A stretch of DNA of 64,000 nucleotides from Paraescarpia echinospica (GCA_020002185.1 CM034535.1:71903768-71967767), one strand, 5' to 3'; counted from the stretch's first letter, positions 23,741-38,289 are shown. The notes: generated by a model from the letters alone, not told the origin. Numbers and translations are program-made.

Positions 23741-24588
23741 GTGAGATATCCAACTCATGCCAAATCCAACTCATGACAGATCAAACTCGTAAGAGATCCA
23801 ACTCAAGACAGATCCATTTCATAACAATCCAAGTCATGTCAGATCTAACTAATGACAGATCCAACTTATGCCAGACCCAACCCGTGTCAGATCCAACACA
23901 CGATATATCCAACTCATGACAGATCCAAATAATGAGAGATCCAACTCATGAAAGATCCACGTCATGACAGATCCAACTCATGATAGATCCAAGTCACGCC
24001 AGATCCAACTGACGAGCGATCCAACTAGTTGTATGGGAGATCCAAATCATGCCAGATCCAACCCATGTTAGATCCAACCCATGCCAGATCCAACTCCTCT
24101 TGAACTTGGTATGTACCAAGTTCAACATTCCTGTAAGACCATTAATCAGATTGACACCTTGCAAAGTCCAAGGCAGTTCTGTTATTATACATTCGTACCA
24201 TGTAAGGACTACATCAAATATTCGCATACCAGTTTTTGTTGTAGCAAATATATCCCAACTTCACATATGACCCCTTATAAACTTTGTAGAGGATCATGTA
24301 CTAGTCTTGCAGAGGATCATGTTCAAGCTTTGCAGAGGATCATGTATTGGTCTTGCAGAGGATAATATACTAGCCTTCCAGAGGATTGTGTACAAGCCTT
24401 TCAAAGGATCATGTACAAGCTTTACATATATGGACTGCCACAGTTGAAAAATTGTGAAATTGAGTTTTGTACCTTTTTTGATTCCACTGGACTTGAGCTT
24501 TAAATTAAAATATCTTCAGTAGTTTTTGATTTATTGCTAAAATTGAAGTAAACTTAAAATGTGATGTTATGAGAAACAAGGTCATACT

Positions 24589-25076
24589 GATTGTGGCTGT
24601 TGTTGCATGTCGGTACCACTTGATGATTGTGGCTGTTGTTGTGTGTAGGTACCACTTGGTGATTGTGGCTGTTGTTGCATGTAGGTACCACTTGATGATT
24701 GTGGCTGTTGTTGTGTGTAGGTACCACTTGGTGATTGCGGCTGTTGTTGCACATAGGTACCACTTGGTGATTGTGGCTGTTGTGTTGTGTAGGTACCACT
24801 TGGTGATAGTGCCTGTTGTTGCATTTAGGTACCACTTGGTGATTGTGACTGTTGTTGTGTGTAGGGACCACTTGGTGATTGTGGCTGTTGTTGCGTGTAA
24901 GTACCACTTGGTGATTGTGGCTGTTGTTGAATGTAGGTACCACTTGGTGATTGTGGCTGTTGTTGCATGTACGGACCACTTGGTGATTGTGGCTGTTGTT
25001 GAATGTAGGTACCACTTGGTGATTATGGCTGTTGTTGCATGTACGGACCACTTGGTGATTGTGGCTGTTGTTGTAG
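24589..25076 (+). repeat. 36-bp minisatellite array 12 (13 units + 20 nt)
   Basis: Exactly 13 x 36 + 20; duplicate of array 7 at 6,767 bp. Confidence 0.95.
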
Positions 25077-25178
25077 GGACGGCGATCCTGAAGAGCACAG
25101 AGACAGTGAAGTCAGGGATGTGGATGACCATCGTAGCAGAAATCAGTCAGCAGGACATCTCACTGTGCATCAATGGCG
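25077..25178 (+). CDS. repeated 102-bp exon, copy 12 (EIS/INGG class)
   Basis: Intact; 6,767-bp duplicate of copy 7. Confidence 0.55.
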
Positions 25179-26133
25179 GTGAGATATCCAACTCATGCCA
25201 GATCCAACTGATGACAGATCAAACTCCTAAGAGATCCAACTCAAGACAGATCCATTTCATAACAATCCACGTCATGTCAGATCTAACTAATGACAGATCC
25301 AACTGATGCCAGACCCAACCCGTGTCAAATCCAACTCATGATAGATCCAACACACGATAGATCCAACTCATGATAGATCAAACTCATGAGAGATCCATTT
25401 CATAACAAATCCAAGTCATGTCAGATCAAACTCATGCCAGACCCAGCCCGTGTCATATCCAAATTATGAGAGATCCAACTGATGAAAGATCCACGTCATG
25501 ACAAATCCAACTCATGATAGATCCAAGTCATGCCAGATCCAACTGTTGAGCAATCCACCTCACGGGAGATCCAAATCATGCCAAATCCAACTCATGCCAG
25601 ATCCAACCCATGTTAGATCCAACCCATGCCAGATCCAACTCCTCTTGAACTTGGTATGTTCCAAGTTCAACATTCCTGTAAGACCATTAATCAGATTGAC
25701 ACCTTACAAAGTCCAAGGCAGTTCTGTTATTATACATTCGTACCATGTAAAGACTACATCAAATATTCGCATACCAGTTTTTGTTGTAGCAAATATATCC
25801 CAACTTCACATAGGACCCCTTATAAACTTTGTAGAGGATCATGTACTAGTCTTGCAGAGGATCATATTCAAGCTTTGCAGAGGATCATGTATTGGTCTTG
25901 GAGAGGATAATATACTAGCCTTGCAGAGGATTGTGTACAAGCCTTTTAAAGGATCATGTACAAGCTTTACATATATGGCCTGCCACAGTTGAAAAATTTT
26001 GAAATTGAGTTTTGTACCTTTTTTGATTCCACTGGACTTGAGCTTTAAATTAAAATACCTTCAGTAGTTTTTGATTTATTGCTAAAATTGAAGTAAACTT
26101 ATAATGTGATGTTATGAGAAACAAGGTCATACT

Positions 26134-26653
26134 GATTGTGGCTGTTGTTGCATGTCGGTACCACTTGGTGATTGTGGCTGTTGTTGTGTGTCGGTACAAC
26201 TTGGTGATTGTGGCTGTTGTTGCATGTCGGTACAACTTGGTGATTGTGTCTGTTGTTGCGTAAAGGTACCACTTGGTGATTGTGGCTGTTGTTGTGTGTG
26301 ACTTGGTGTGGCTGTTGCACGGTATGTAGGTACCACTTGGTGATTGTGGCTGTTGTTGCATGTAGGTACCACTTGGTGATTGTGGCTGTTGTTGTGTGTA
26401 GGTACCACTTGGTGATTGCGGCTGTTGTTGCGCATAGGTACCACTTGGTGATTGTGGCTGTTGTGTTGATTGTAGGTACCACTTGGTGATTGTGGCTGTT
26501 GTTTTGCGTGTAGGTACCACTTGGTGATTGTGGCTGTTGTTGCATGTAGGTACCACTTGGTGATTGTGGCTGTTGTTTCATGTAGGTACCACTTGGTGAT
26601 TATGGCTGTTGTTGCATGTATGGACCATTTGGTGTTTGTGGATGTTGTTGTAG
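26134..26653 (+). repeat. 36-bp minisatellite array 13 (about 14 units, rearranged)
   Basis: Contains a scrambled segment near 26291-26325 and odd-length units near 26463 and 26505. It is the most disturbed array. Confidence 0.93.
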
Positions 26654-26755
26654 GGACGGCGATCCTGAAGAGCACAGAGACAGTGAAGTCAGGGATGTGG
26701 ATGACCATCGTAGCAGAAATCAGTCAGCAGGACATCTCACTGTGCATCAATGGCG
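26654..26755 (+). CDS. repeated 102-bp exon, copy 13 (EIS/INGG class)
   Basis: Exon intact despite the disturbed array in front. The acceptor is preceded by GGATGTTGTTGTAG. Confidence 0.54.
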
Positions 26756-27726
26756 GTGAGATATCCAACTCATGCCAGATCCAACTGATGACAGATCAAA
26801 CTCATAAGAGATCCAACTCAAGACAGATCCATTTCATAACAATCCAAGTCATGTCAGATCTAACTAATGACAGATCCAACTCATGCCAGACCCAACCCGT
26901 GTCAGATCCAACTCATGATAGATCCAACACACGATAGATCCAACTCATGACAGATCAAACTCATGAGAGATCCATTTCATAACAAATCCAAGTCATGTCA
27001 GATCAAACTCATGACAGATCCAACTCATGCCAGACCCAGCCCGTGTCAGATCCAAATTATGAGAGATCCAACTCATGAAAGATCCACGTCATGACAAATC
27101 CAACTCATGATAGATCCAAGTCACGCCAGATCCAACTGTTGAGCAATCCACCTCACAGGAGATCCAAATCATGCCAAATCCAACTCATGCCAGATCCAAC
27201 CCATGTTAGATCCAATCCATGCCAGATCCAACTCCTCTTGAACTTGGTATGTGCCAACTTCAACATTCCTGTAAGACCATTAATCAGATTGACACCTTAC
27301 AAAGTCCAAGGCAGTTCTGTTATTATACATTCGTACCATGTAAAGACTATATCAAATATTCGCATACCAGTTTTTGTTGTAGCAAATATATCCCAACTTC
27401 ACATAGGACCCTTTATAAACTTTGTAGAGGATTATGTACTAGTCTTGCAGAGGATCATGTTCAAGCTTTGCAGAGGATCATGTATTAGTCTTGCAGAGGA
27501 TAATATACTAGCCTTGCAGAGGATTGTGTACAAGCCTTTCAAAGGATCATGTACAAGCTTTACATATATGGCCTGCCACAGTTGAAAAATTGTGAAATTG
27601 TGTTTTGTTCCTTTTTGTATTCCACTGGACTTGAGCTTTAAATTAAAATATCTTCAGTAGTTTTTGATTTATTGCTAAAATTGAAGTAAACTTAAAATGT
27701 GATGTTATGAGAAACAAGTTCATACT

Positions 27727-28178
27727 GATTGTGGCTGTTGTTGCATGTCGGTACCACTTGGTGATTGTGGCTGTTGTTGTGTGTAGGTACCACTTGGTGA
27801 TTGTGGCTGTTGTTGCATGTAGGTACCACTTGATGATTGTGGCTGTTGTTGTGTGTAGGTACCACTTGGTGATTGCGGCTGTTGTTGTGCATAGGTACCA
27901 CTTGGTGATTGTGGCTGTTGTGTTGTGTAGGTACCACTTGGTGATAGTGCCTGTTGTTGCATTTAGGTACCACTTGGTGATTGTGACTGTTGTTGTGTGT
28001 AGGGACCACTTGGTGATTGTGGCTGTTGTTGCGTGTAAGTACCACTTGGTGATTGTGGCTGTTGTTGAATGTAGGTACCACTTGGTGATTGTGGCTGTTG
28101 TTGCATGTAGGTACCACTTGGTGATTATGGCTGTTGTTGCATGTACGGACCACTTGGTGATTGTGGCTGTTGTTGTAG
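27727..28178 (+). repeat. 36-bp minisatellite array 14 (12 units + 20 nt)
   Basis: Exactly 12 x 36 + 20. Confidence 0.95.
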
Positions 28179-28280
28179 GGACGGCGATCCTGAAGAGCAC
28201 AGAGACAGTGAAGTCAGGGATGTGGATGACCATCGTAGCAGAAATCAGTCAGCAGGACATCTCACTGTGCATCAATGGCG
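28179..28280 (+). CDS. repeated 102-bp exon, copy 14 (EIS/INGG class)
   Basis: Intact, class consensus. Confidence 0.55.
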
Positions 28281-29219
28281 GTGAGATATCCAACTCATGC
28301 CAGATCCAACTGATGACAGATCAAACTCCTAAGAGATCCAACTCAAGACAGATCCATTTCATAACAATCCACGTCGTGTCAGATCTAACTAATGACAGAT
28401 CCAACTGATGCCAGACCCAACCCGTGTCAAATCCAACTCATGATAGATCCAACTCATGACAGATCAAACTCATGAGAGATCCATTTCATAACAAATCCAA
28501 GTCATGTCATATCAAACTCATGCCAGACCCAGCCCGTGTCAGATCAAAGTTATGAGAGATCCAACTCATGAAAGATCCACGTCATGACAAATCCAACTCA
28601 TGATAGATCCAAGTCACGCCAGATCCAACTGTTGAGCAATCCACCTCACGGGAGATCCAAATCATGCCAAATCCAACTCATGCCAGATCCAACCCATGTT
28701 AGATCCAACCCATGCCAGATCCAACTCCTCTTGAACTTGGTATGTTCCAAGTTCAACATTCCTGTAAGACCATTAATCAGATTGACACCTTACAAAGTCC
28801 AAGGCAGTTCTGTTATTATACATTCGTACCATGTAAAGACTACATCAAATATTCGCATACCAGTTTTTATTGTAGCAAATATATCCCAACTTCACATAGG
28901 ACCCCTTATAAACTTTGTAGAGGATCATGTACTAGTCTTGCAGAGGATCATGTTCAAGCTTTGCAGAGGATCATGTATTGGTCTTGGAGAGGATAATATA
29001 CTAGCCTTGCAGAGGATTGTGTACAAGCCTTTCAAAGGATCATGTACAAGCTTTACATATATGGCCTGCCACAGTTGAAAAATTGTGAAATTGAGTTTTG
29101 TACCTTTTTTGATTCCACTGGACTTGAGCTTTAAATTAAAATATCTTCAGTAGTTTTTGATTTATTGCTAAAATTGAAGTAAACTTATAATGTGATGTTA
29201 TGAGAAACAAGGTCATACT

Positions 29220-29887
29220 GATTGTGGCTGTTGTTGCATGTCGGTACCACTTGGTGATTGTGGCTGTTGTTGTGTGTCGGTACAACTTGGTGATTGTGGC
29301 TGTTGTTGTGTGTCGGTACAACTTGGTGATTGTGGCTGTTGTTGCATGTCGGTACAACTTGGTGATTGTGTCTGTTGTTGCGTAAAGGTACCACTTGGTG
29401 ATTGTGGCTGTTGTTGTATGTAGGTACCACTTGGTGATTGTGGCTGTTGTTGCATGTAGGTACCACTTGGTGATTGTGGCTGTTGTTGCGTGTAGGTACC
29501 ACTTGGTGATTGCGGCTGTTGTTGCTTGTAGGTACCACTTGGTGATTGCGGCTGTTGTTGCACATAGGTACCACTTGGTGATTGTGGCTGTTGTTTTGTG
29601 TTGGTACCACTTGGTGATTGTGGCTGTTGTTGCATGTAGGTACCACTTTGTGATTGTGGCATTTGTTGCCTTTTGGTACCACTTGGTGATTGTGACTGTT
29701 GTTGTGTGTATGGACCACTTGGTGATTGTTGCTGTTGTTGCATGTAAGTACCACTTGGTGATTGTCGCTGTTGTTGCATGTAGGTACCACTTGGTGATTG
29801 TGGCTGTTGTTGCATGTAGGTACCATTTGGTGATTGTGACTGTTGTTGCATGTACGGACCACTTGGTGATTGTGGCTGTTGTTGTAG
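29220..29887 (+). repeat. 36-bp minisatellite array 15 (18 units + 20 nt)
   Basis: Exactly 18 x 36 + 20; contains a TGCGTAAAGG unit. Confidence 0.95.
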
Positions 29888-29989
29888 GGACGGCGAACCT
29901 GAAGAGCACGGAGACAGTGAAGTCAGGGATGTGGATGACCATTGTAGCAGAACGCCGTCAGCAAGACATCTCACTGTGCATCAATGGCG
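29888..29989 (+). CDS. repeated 102-bp exon, copy 15 (INGG class, most diverged)
   Basis: Carries Ile to Asn near the start (GAACCTG) and ERS to ERR, plus silent changes. Still stop-free with intact splice sites. Confidence 0.52.
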
Positions 29990-30965
29990 GTGAGATATCC
30001 AACTCATGCCAGATCCAACTGATGACAGATCAAACTCATAAGAGATCCAACTCAAGACAGATCCATTTCATAACAATACAAGTTATGTCAGATCTAACTA
30101 ATGACAGATCCAACTTATGCTAGACCCAACCCGTGTCAGATCCAACTGATGATAGATCCAGCACACGATAGATCCAACTCATGACAGATCAAACTCATGA
30201 GAGATCCATTTCATAACAAATCCAAGTCATGTCAGTTCAAACTCATGACAGATCCAACTCATGCCAGACCCAGCCCGTGTCAGATCCAACACACGATATA
30301 TCCAACTCATGACAGATCCAAATAATGAGAGATCCAACTCATGAAAGATCCACGTCATGACAGATCCAACTTATGATAGATCCAAGTCACGCCAGATCCA
30401 ACTGACGAGCGATCCAACTAGTTGCATGGGAGATCCAAATCATGCCAGATCCAACCCATGCCAGATCCAACTCCTCTTGAACTTGGTATGTACCAAGTTC
30501 AACATTCCTGTAAGACCATTAATCAGATTGACACCTTACAAAGTCCAAGGCAGTTCTGTTATTATACATTCGTACCATGTAAGGACTACATCAAATATTC
30601 GCATACCAGTTTTTGTTGTAGCAAATATATCCCAACTTCACATAGGACCCCTTATAAACTTTGTAGAGGATCATGTACTAGTCTTGCAGAGAATCATGTT
30701 CAAGCTTTGCAGAGGATCATGTATTGGTCTTGCAGAGGATAATATACTAGCCTTGCTGAGGATTGTGTACAAGCCTTTCAAAGGATCATGTACAAGCTTT
30801 ACATATATGGCCTGCCACAGTTGAAAAATTGTGAATTTGAGTTTTGTACCTTTTTTGATTCCACTGGACTTGAGCTTTAAATTAAAATATCTTCAGTAGT
30901 TTTTGATTTATTGCTAAAATTGAAGTAAACTTTTAATGTGATGTTATGAGAAACAAGGTCATACT

Positions 30966-31741
30966 GATTGTGGCTGTTGTTGCATGTCGGTACCACTTGG
31001 TGATTGTGGCTGTTGTTGTGTGTCGGTACAACTTGGTGATTGTGGCTGTTGTTGCATGTCGGTACAATTTGGTGATTGTGTCTGTTGTTGCGTAAAGGTA
31101 CCACTTGGTGATTGTGGCTGTTGTTGTATGTAGGTACCACTTGGTGATTGTGGCTGTTGTTGCGTGTAGGTACCACTTGGTGATTGCGGCTGTTGTTGCA
31201 TGTAGGTACCACTTGGTGATTGCAGCTGTTGTTGCGCATAGGTACTACTTGGTGATTGTGGCTGTTGTTTTGTGTAGGTACCACTTGGTGATTGTGGCTG
31301 TTGTTGCATGTAGGTACCACTTAGTGATTGTGGCTTTTGTTGCCTTTAGGTACCACTTGGTGATTGTGACTGTTGTTGTGTGTATGGACCACTTGGTGAT
31401 TGTTGCTGTTGTTGCATGTAAGTACCACTTGGTGATTGTGGCTGTTGTTGCATGTAGGTACCACTTGGTGATTGTGGCTGTTGTTGCGTGTAGGAACCAC
31501 TTGGTGATTGCAGCTGTTGTTGCATGTAGGTACCACTTGGTGATTGCGGCTGTTGTTGCGCATAGGTACCACTTGGTGATTGTGGTTGTTGTTGCGCATA
31601 GGTACCACTTGGTGATTGTCGCTGTTGTTGCATGTAGGTACCACTTGGTGATTGTCGCTGTTGTTGCATGTAGGTACCATTTGGTGATTGTGGCTGTTGT
31701 TGCATGTACGGACCACTTGGTGATTGTGGCTGTTGTTATAG
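30966..31741 (+). repeat. 36-bp minisatellite array 16 (21 units + 20 nt)
   Basis: Exactly 21 x 36 + 20. Confidence 0.95.
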
Positions 31742-31843
31742 GGACGGCGATCCTGAAGAGCACGGAGACAGTGAAGTCAGGGATGTGGATGACCATCGTA
31801 GCAGAACGCAGTCAGCAAGACATCTCACTGTGGATCAATGGCG
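31742..31843 (+). CDS. repeated 102-bp exon, copy 16 (ERS/INGG, Cys to Trp)
   Basis: SLC becomes SLW (TGC to TGG). The acceptor reads TTGTTATAG. The donor is GTGAGA. Confidence 0.52.
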
Positions 31844-32785
31844 GTGAGATATCCAACTGATGACAGATCAAACTCATAAGAGATCCAACTCAAGACAGAT
31901 CCTTTTCATAACAATACAAGTTATGTCAGATCTAACTAATGATAGATCCAACTTATGCCAGACCCAACCCGTGTCAGATCCAACTCATGATAGATCCAGC
32001 ACACGATATATCCAACTCATGACAGATCAAACTCATGAGAGATCCATTTCATAACAAATCCAAGTCATGTCAGTTCAAACTCATGACAGATCCAACTCAT
32101 GCCAGACCCAGCCCGTGTCAGATCCAAATTATGAGATATCCAACTCATGAAAGATCCACGTCATGACAAATCCAACTCATGATAGATCCAAATCACGCCA
32201 GATCCAACTGATGAGTGATCCAACTAGTTGAATGGGAGATCCAAATCATGCCAGATCCAACCCATGTTAGATCCAATCCATGCCAAATCCAACTCCTCTT
32301 GAACTTGGAATGTGCCAAGTTCAATATTCCTGTAAGACCATTAATCAGATTGACACCTTACAAAGTCCAAGGCAGTTGTTATTATACATTCGTACCATGT
32401 AAGGACTACATGAAATATTCGCATACCAGTTTTTGTTGTAGCAAATATATCCCAACTTCACATAGGACCCCTTATAAACTTTGTAGAGGACCATGTACTA
32501 GTCTTGCACAGGATCATGTTCAAGCTTTGCAGAGGATCATGTATTGGTCTTGCAGAGGATAATATACTAGCCTTGCAGGGGATTGTGCACAAGCCTTTCA
32601 AAGGATCATGTACAAGCTTTACATATATGGCCTACCACAGTTGCAAAATTGTGAAATTGAGTTTTGTACCTTTTTGGATTCCACTGGACTTGAGCTTTGA
32701 ATTAAAATATCTTCAGTAGTTTTTGAATTGTTGCTAAAATTGAAGTAAACTTAAAATGTAATGTTACGAGAAACAAGGTCATACT

Positions 32786-33453
32786 GATTGTGGCTGTTGT
32801 TGCATGTCGGTACCACTTGATGATTGTGGCTGTTGTTGCGTGTAGGTACCACTTGGTGATTGCGGCTGTTGTTGCATGTAGGTACCACTTGGTGATTGTG
32901 GCTGTTGTTGCATGTAGGCACCACTTGATGATTGTGGCTGTTGTTGCGTGTAGGTACCACTTGGTGATTGCGGCTGTTGTTGCATGTAGGTACCACTTGG
33001 AGATTGTTGCTGTTGTTGCATGTAGGTACCACTTGGTGATTGTGACTGTTGTTGCATATAGGTACCACTTGATGATTGTGGCTGTTGTTGTGTGTAGGTA
33101 CCACTTGGTGATTGCGGCTGTTGTTGCATGTAGGTACCACTTGGTGATTGCGGCTGTTGTTGCGCATAGGTACCACTTGGTGATTGTGGCTGTTGTTTTG
33201 TGTAGGTACCACTTGGTGATTGTGGCTGTTGTTGCATGTAGGTACCACTTGGTGATTGTGGCTGTTGTTGCATTTAGGTACCACTTGGTGATTGTGACTG
33301 TTGTTGTGTGTAGGGACCACTTGGTGATTGTGGCTGTTGTTGCATGTAGGTACCACTTGGTGATTGTGGCTGTTGTTGCATGTAGGTACCACTTGGTGAT
33401 TGTGGCTGTTGATGCATGTACGGACCACTTGGTGATTGTGGCTGTTGTTGTAG
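32786..33453 (+). repeat. 36-bp minisatellite array 17 (18 units + 20 nt)
   Basis: Exactly 18 x 36 + 20. Confidence 0.95.
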
Positions 33454-33555
33454 GGACGGCGATCCTGAAGAGCACGGAGACAGTGAAGTCAGGGATGTGG
33501 ATGACCATCGTAGCAGAACGCAGTCAGCAGGACATCTCACTGTGCATCAATGGCG
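33454..33555 (+). CDS. repeated 102-bp exon, copy 17 (ERS/INGG class)
   Basis: Intact; reference form of the class that occupies copies 15-21. Confidence 0.55.
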
Positions 33556-34478
33556 GTGAGATATCCAACTCATGCCAGATCCAACTGATGACAGATCAAA
33601 CTCAAGACAGATCCATTTCATAACAATCCAAGTCATGTCAGATCTAACTAATGACAGATCCAACTTATGCCAGACCCAACCCGTGTCAGATCCAACTCAT
33701 GATAGATCCAGCACACGATAGATCCAACTCATGACAGATCAAACTCATGAGAGATCCATTTCATAACAAATCCAAGTCATGTCAGTTCAAACTCATGACA
33801 GATCCAACTCATGCCAGACCCAGCCCGTGTCAGATCCAAATTATGAGAGATCCAACTCATGAAAGATCCACGTCATGACAAATCCAACTCATGATAGATC
33901 CAAGTCAAGCCAGTTCCAACTGTTGAGTAATCCACCTCACGGGAGATCCAAATCATGTCAGATCCAACCCATGCCAGATCCAACTCCTCTTGAACTTGGT
34001 ATGTACCAAGTTCAACATTCCTGTAAGACCATTAATCAGATTGACACCTTACAAAGTCCAAGGCAGTTCTGTTATTATACATTCGTACCATGTAAGGACT
34101 ACATCAAATATTCGCATACCAGTTTTTGTTGTAGCAAATATATCCCAACTTCACATAGGACCCCTTATAAACTTTGTAGAGGATCATGTACTAGTCTTGC
34201 AGAGAATCATGTTCAAGCTTTGCAGAGGATCATGTATTGGTCTTGCAGAGGATAATATACTAGCCTTGCAGAGGATTGTGTACAAGCCTTTCAAAGGATC
34301 ATGTACAAGCTTTACATATATGGCCTGCCACAGTTGAAAAATTGTGAATTTGAGTTTTGTACCTTTTTTGATTCCACTGGACTTGAGCTTTAAATTAAAA
34401 TATCTTCAGTAGTTTTTGATTTATTGCTAAAATTGAAGTAAACTTTTAATGTGATGTTATGAGAAACAAGGTCATACT

Positions 34479-35470
34479 GATTGTGGCTGTTGTTGCATGT
34501 CGGTACCACTTGGTGATTGTGGCTGTTGTTGTGTGTCGGTACAACTTGGTGATTGTGGCTGTTGTTGCATGTCGGTACAACTTGGTGATTGTGTCTGTTG
34601 TTGCGTAAAGGTACCACTTGGTGATTGTGGCTGTTGTTGCGTGTAGGTACCACTTGGTGATTGTGGCTGTTGTTGCGTGTAGGTACCACTTGGTGATTGC
34701 GGCTGTTGTTGCATGTAGGTACCACTTGGTGATTGCAGCTGTTGTTGCGCATAGGTACTACTTGGTGATTGTGGCTGTTGTTTTGTGTAGGTACCACTTG
34801 GTGATTGTGGCTGTTGTTGCATGTAGGTACCACTTAGTGATTGTGGCTTTTGTTGCCTTTAGGTACCACTTGGTGATTGTGTCTGTTGTTGCGTAAAGGT
34901 ACCACTTGGTGATTGTTGCTGTTGTTGCATGTAAGTACCACTTGGTGATTGCGGCTGTTGTTGCATGTAGGTACCACTTGGTGATTGCAGCTGTTGTTGC
35001 GTGTAAGTACCACTTGGTGATTGTGGCTGTTGTTTTGTGTAGGTACCACTTGGTGATTGTGGCTGTTGTTGCGTGTAGGAACCACTTGGTGATTGCAGCT
35101 GTTGTTGCATGTAGGTACCACTTGGTGATTGCGGCTGTTGTTGCGCATAGGTACCACTTGGTGATTGTGGTTGTTGTTGCGCATGGGTACCACTTGGTGA
35201 TTGTGGCTGTTGTGTTGTGTAGGTATCACTTGGTGATTGTGGCTGTTGTTGCCTTTAGGTACCACTTGGTAATTGTGACTGTTGTTGTGTGTATGGACCA
35301 CTTGGTGATTGTTGCTGTTGTTGCGTGTAAGTACCACTTGGTGATTGTCGCTGTTGTTGCATGTAGGTACCACTTGGTGATTGTGGCTGTTGTTGCATGT
35401 AGGTACCATTTGGTGATTGTGGCTGTTGTTGCATGTACGGACCACTTGGTGATTGTGGCTGTTGTTGTAG
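34479..35470 (+). repeat. 36-bp minisatellite array 18 (27 units + 20 nt)
   Basis: Longest array inside the amplified region, exactly 27 x 36 + 20. Confidence 0.95.
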
Positions 35471-35572
35471 GGACGGCGATCCTGAAGAGCACGGAGACAT
35501 TGAAGTCAGGGATGTGGATGACCATCGTAGCAGAACGCAGTCAGCAAGACATCTCGCTGTGCATCAATGGCG
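35471..35572 (+). CDS. repeated 102-bp exon, copy 18 (ERS/INGG, Val to Leu)
   Basis: STETV becomes STETL; silent TCA to TCG in the ISL segment. Splice sites intact. Confidence 0.54.
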
Positions 35573-36420
35573 GTGAGATATCCAACTCATGCCAGATCCA
35601 ACTGATGACAGATCAAACTCATAAGAGATCCAACTCAAGACAGATCCATTTCATAACAATACAAGTCATGTCAGATCTAACTAATGACAGATCCAACTTA
35701 TGCCAGACCCAACCCGTGTCAGATCCAACTCTTGCCAGACCCAGCCCGTGTCAGATCCAAATTATGAGATATCCAACTCATGAAAGATCCACGTCATGAC
35801 AAATCCAACTCATGATAGATCCAAATCACGCCAGATCCAACTGATGAGTGATCCAACTAGTTGAATGGGAGATCCAAATCATGCCAAATCCAACCCATGT
35901 TAGATCCAATCCATGACAAATCCAACTCCTCTTGAACTTGGTATGTACCAAGTTCAACATTCCTGTAAGACCATTAATCAGATTGACACCTTACAAAGTC
36001 CAAGGCAGTTCTGTTATTATACATTCGTACCATGTAAGGACTACATGAAATATTCGCATACCAGTTTTTGTAGTAGCAAATATATCCCAACTTCACATAG
36101 GACCCCTTATAAACTTTGTAGAGGATCATGTACTAGTCTTGCAGAGGATCATGTTCAAGCTTTGCAGAGGATCATGTATTGGTCTTGCAGAGGATAATAT
36201 ACTAGCCTTGCAGAGGATTGTGTACAAGCCTTTCAAAGGATCATGTACTAGCTTTACATATATGGCCTACCACAGTTGCAAAATTGTGAAATTGAGTTTT
36301 GTACCTTTTTGGATTCCACTGGACTTGAGCTTTGAATTAAAATATCTTTAGTAGTTTTTGATTTTTTGCTAAAATTGAAGTAAACTTAAAATGTGATGTT
36401 ATGAGAAACAAGGTCATACT

Positions 36421-37232
36421 GATTGTGGCTGTTGTTGCATGTCGGTACCACTTGGTGATTGTGGCTGTTGTTGCATGTCGGTACCACTTGGTGATTGTGG
36501 CTTTTGTTGCATGTCGGTACCACTTGGTGATTGTGGCTGTTGTTGCATGTAGGTACCACTTGGTGATTGTGGCTGTTGTTGCATGTAGGTACCACTTGGT
36601 GATTGCGGCTGTTGTTGCATGTAGGTACCACTTGGTGATTGTGGCTGTTGTTGCATGTAGGTACCACTTGGTGATTGTGGCTGTTGTTGCGTGTAGGTAC
36701 CACTTGGTGATTGCGGCTGTTGTTGCATGTAGGTACCACTTGGAGATTGTGGCTGTTGTTGCATGTAGGTACCACTTGGTGATTGTGGCTGTTGTTGCAT
36801 GTAGGTACCACTTGATGATTGTGGCTGTTGTTGCGTGTAGGTACCACTTGGTGATTGCGTCTGTTGTTGCATGTAGGTACCACTTGGTGATTGCGGCTGT
36901 TGTTGCGCATAGGTACCACTTGGTGATTGTGGCTGTTGTTTTGTGTAGGTACCACTTGGTGATTGTGGCTGTTGTTGCATGTAGGTACCACTTGGTGATT
37001 GTGGCTGTTGTTGCATTTAGGTACCACTTGGTGATTGTGACTGTTGTTGTGTGTAGGGACCACTTGGTGATTGTGGCTTTTGTTGCGTGTAAGTACCACT
37101 TGGTGATTGTAGCTGTTGTTGCATGTAGGTACCACTTGGTGATTGTGGTTGTTGTTGCATGTAGGTACCACTTGGTGATTGTGGCTGTTGTTGCATGTAC
37201 GGACCACTTGGTGATTGTGGCTGTTGTTGTAG
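36421..37232 (+). repeat. 36-bp minisatellite array 19 (22 units + 20 nt)
   Basis: Exactly 22 x 36 + 20, the most homogeneous of the long arrays. Confidence 0.95.
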
Positions 37233-37334
37233 GGACGGCGATCCTGAAGAGCACGGAGACAGTAAAGTCAGGGATGTGGATGACCATCGTAGCAGAACGC
37301 AGTCAGCAGGACATCTCACTGTGCATCAATGGCG
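37233..37334 (+). CDS. repeated 102-bp exon, copy 19 (ERS/INGG class)
   Basis: Intact; one silent Lys codon change. Confidence 0.55.
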
Positions 37335-38289
37335 GTGAGATATCCAACTCATGCCAGATCCAACTGATGACAGATCAAACTCATAAGAGATCCAACTCAA
37401 GACAGATCCATATCATAACAATCCAAGTCATGTCTGATCTAACTAATGACAGATCCAACTGATGCCAGACCCAACCCGTGTCAGATCCAACTGATGATAG
37501 ATCCAACACACGTTAGATCCAACTCATGAGAGATCCATTTCATAACAAATCCAAGTCATGTCAGATCAAACTCATCACAGATCCAACTCATGCAAGACCC
37601 AGCCCGTGTCAGATCCAAATTATGAGAGATCCAACTTATGAAAGATCCACGTCATGACAAATCCAACTCATGATAGATCCAAGTCACGCCAGATCCAACT
37701 GTTGAGCAATCCACCTCACGGGAGATCCAAATCATGCCAAATCCAACTCATGCCAGATCCAACCCATGTTAGATCCAACCCATGCCAGATCCAACTCCTC
37801 TTGAACTTGGTATGTGCCAACTTCAACATTCCTGTAAGACCATTAATCAGATTGACACCTTACAAAGTCCAAGGCAGTTCTGTTATTATACATTCTTACC
37901 ATGTCAGGAATACATGAAATATTCGTATACCAGTTTTTGTCGTAGCAAATATATCCCAACTTCACATAGAACCCCTTATAAACTTTGTAGAGGATCATGT
38001 ACTAGTCTTGCAGAGGATCATGTTCAAGCTTTGCAGAGGATCATGTATTGGTCTTGCAGAGGATAATATACTAGCCTTGCAGAGGGTTGTGTACAAGCCT
38101 TTCAAAGGATCATGTACAACCTTTACATATATGGCCTGCCACAGTTGCAAAATTGTGAAATTGAGTTTTGTACCTTTTTGGATTCCACTGGACTTGAGCT
38201 TTCAATTGAAATATCTTAAGTAGTTTTTGATTTATTGCTAACATTGAAGTTAACTTAAAATGTGATGTTATGAGAAACAAGGTCATACT

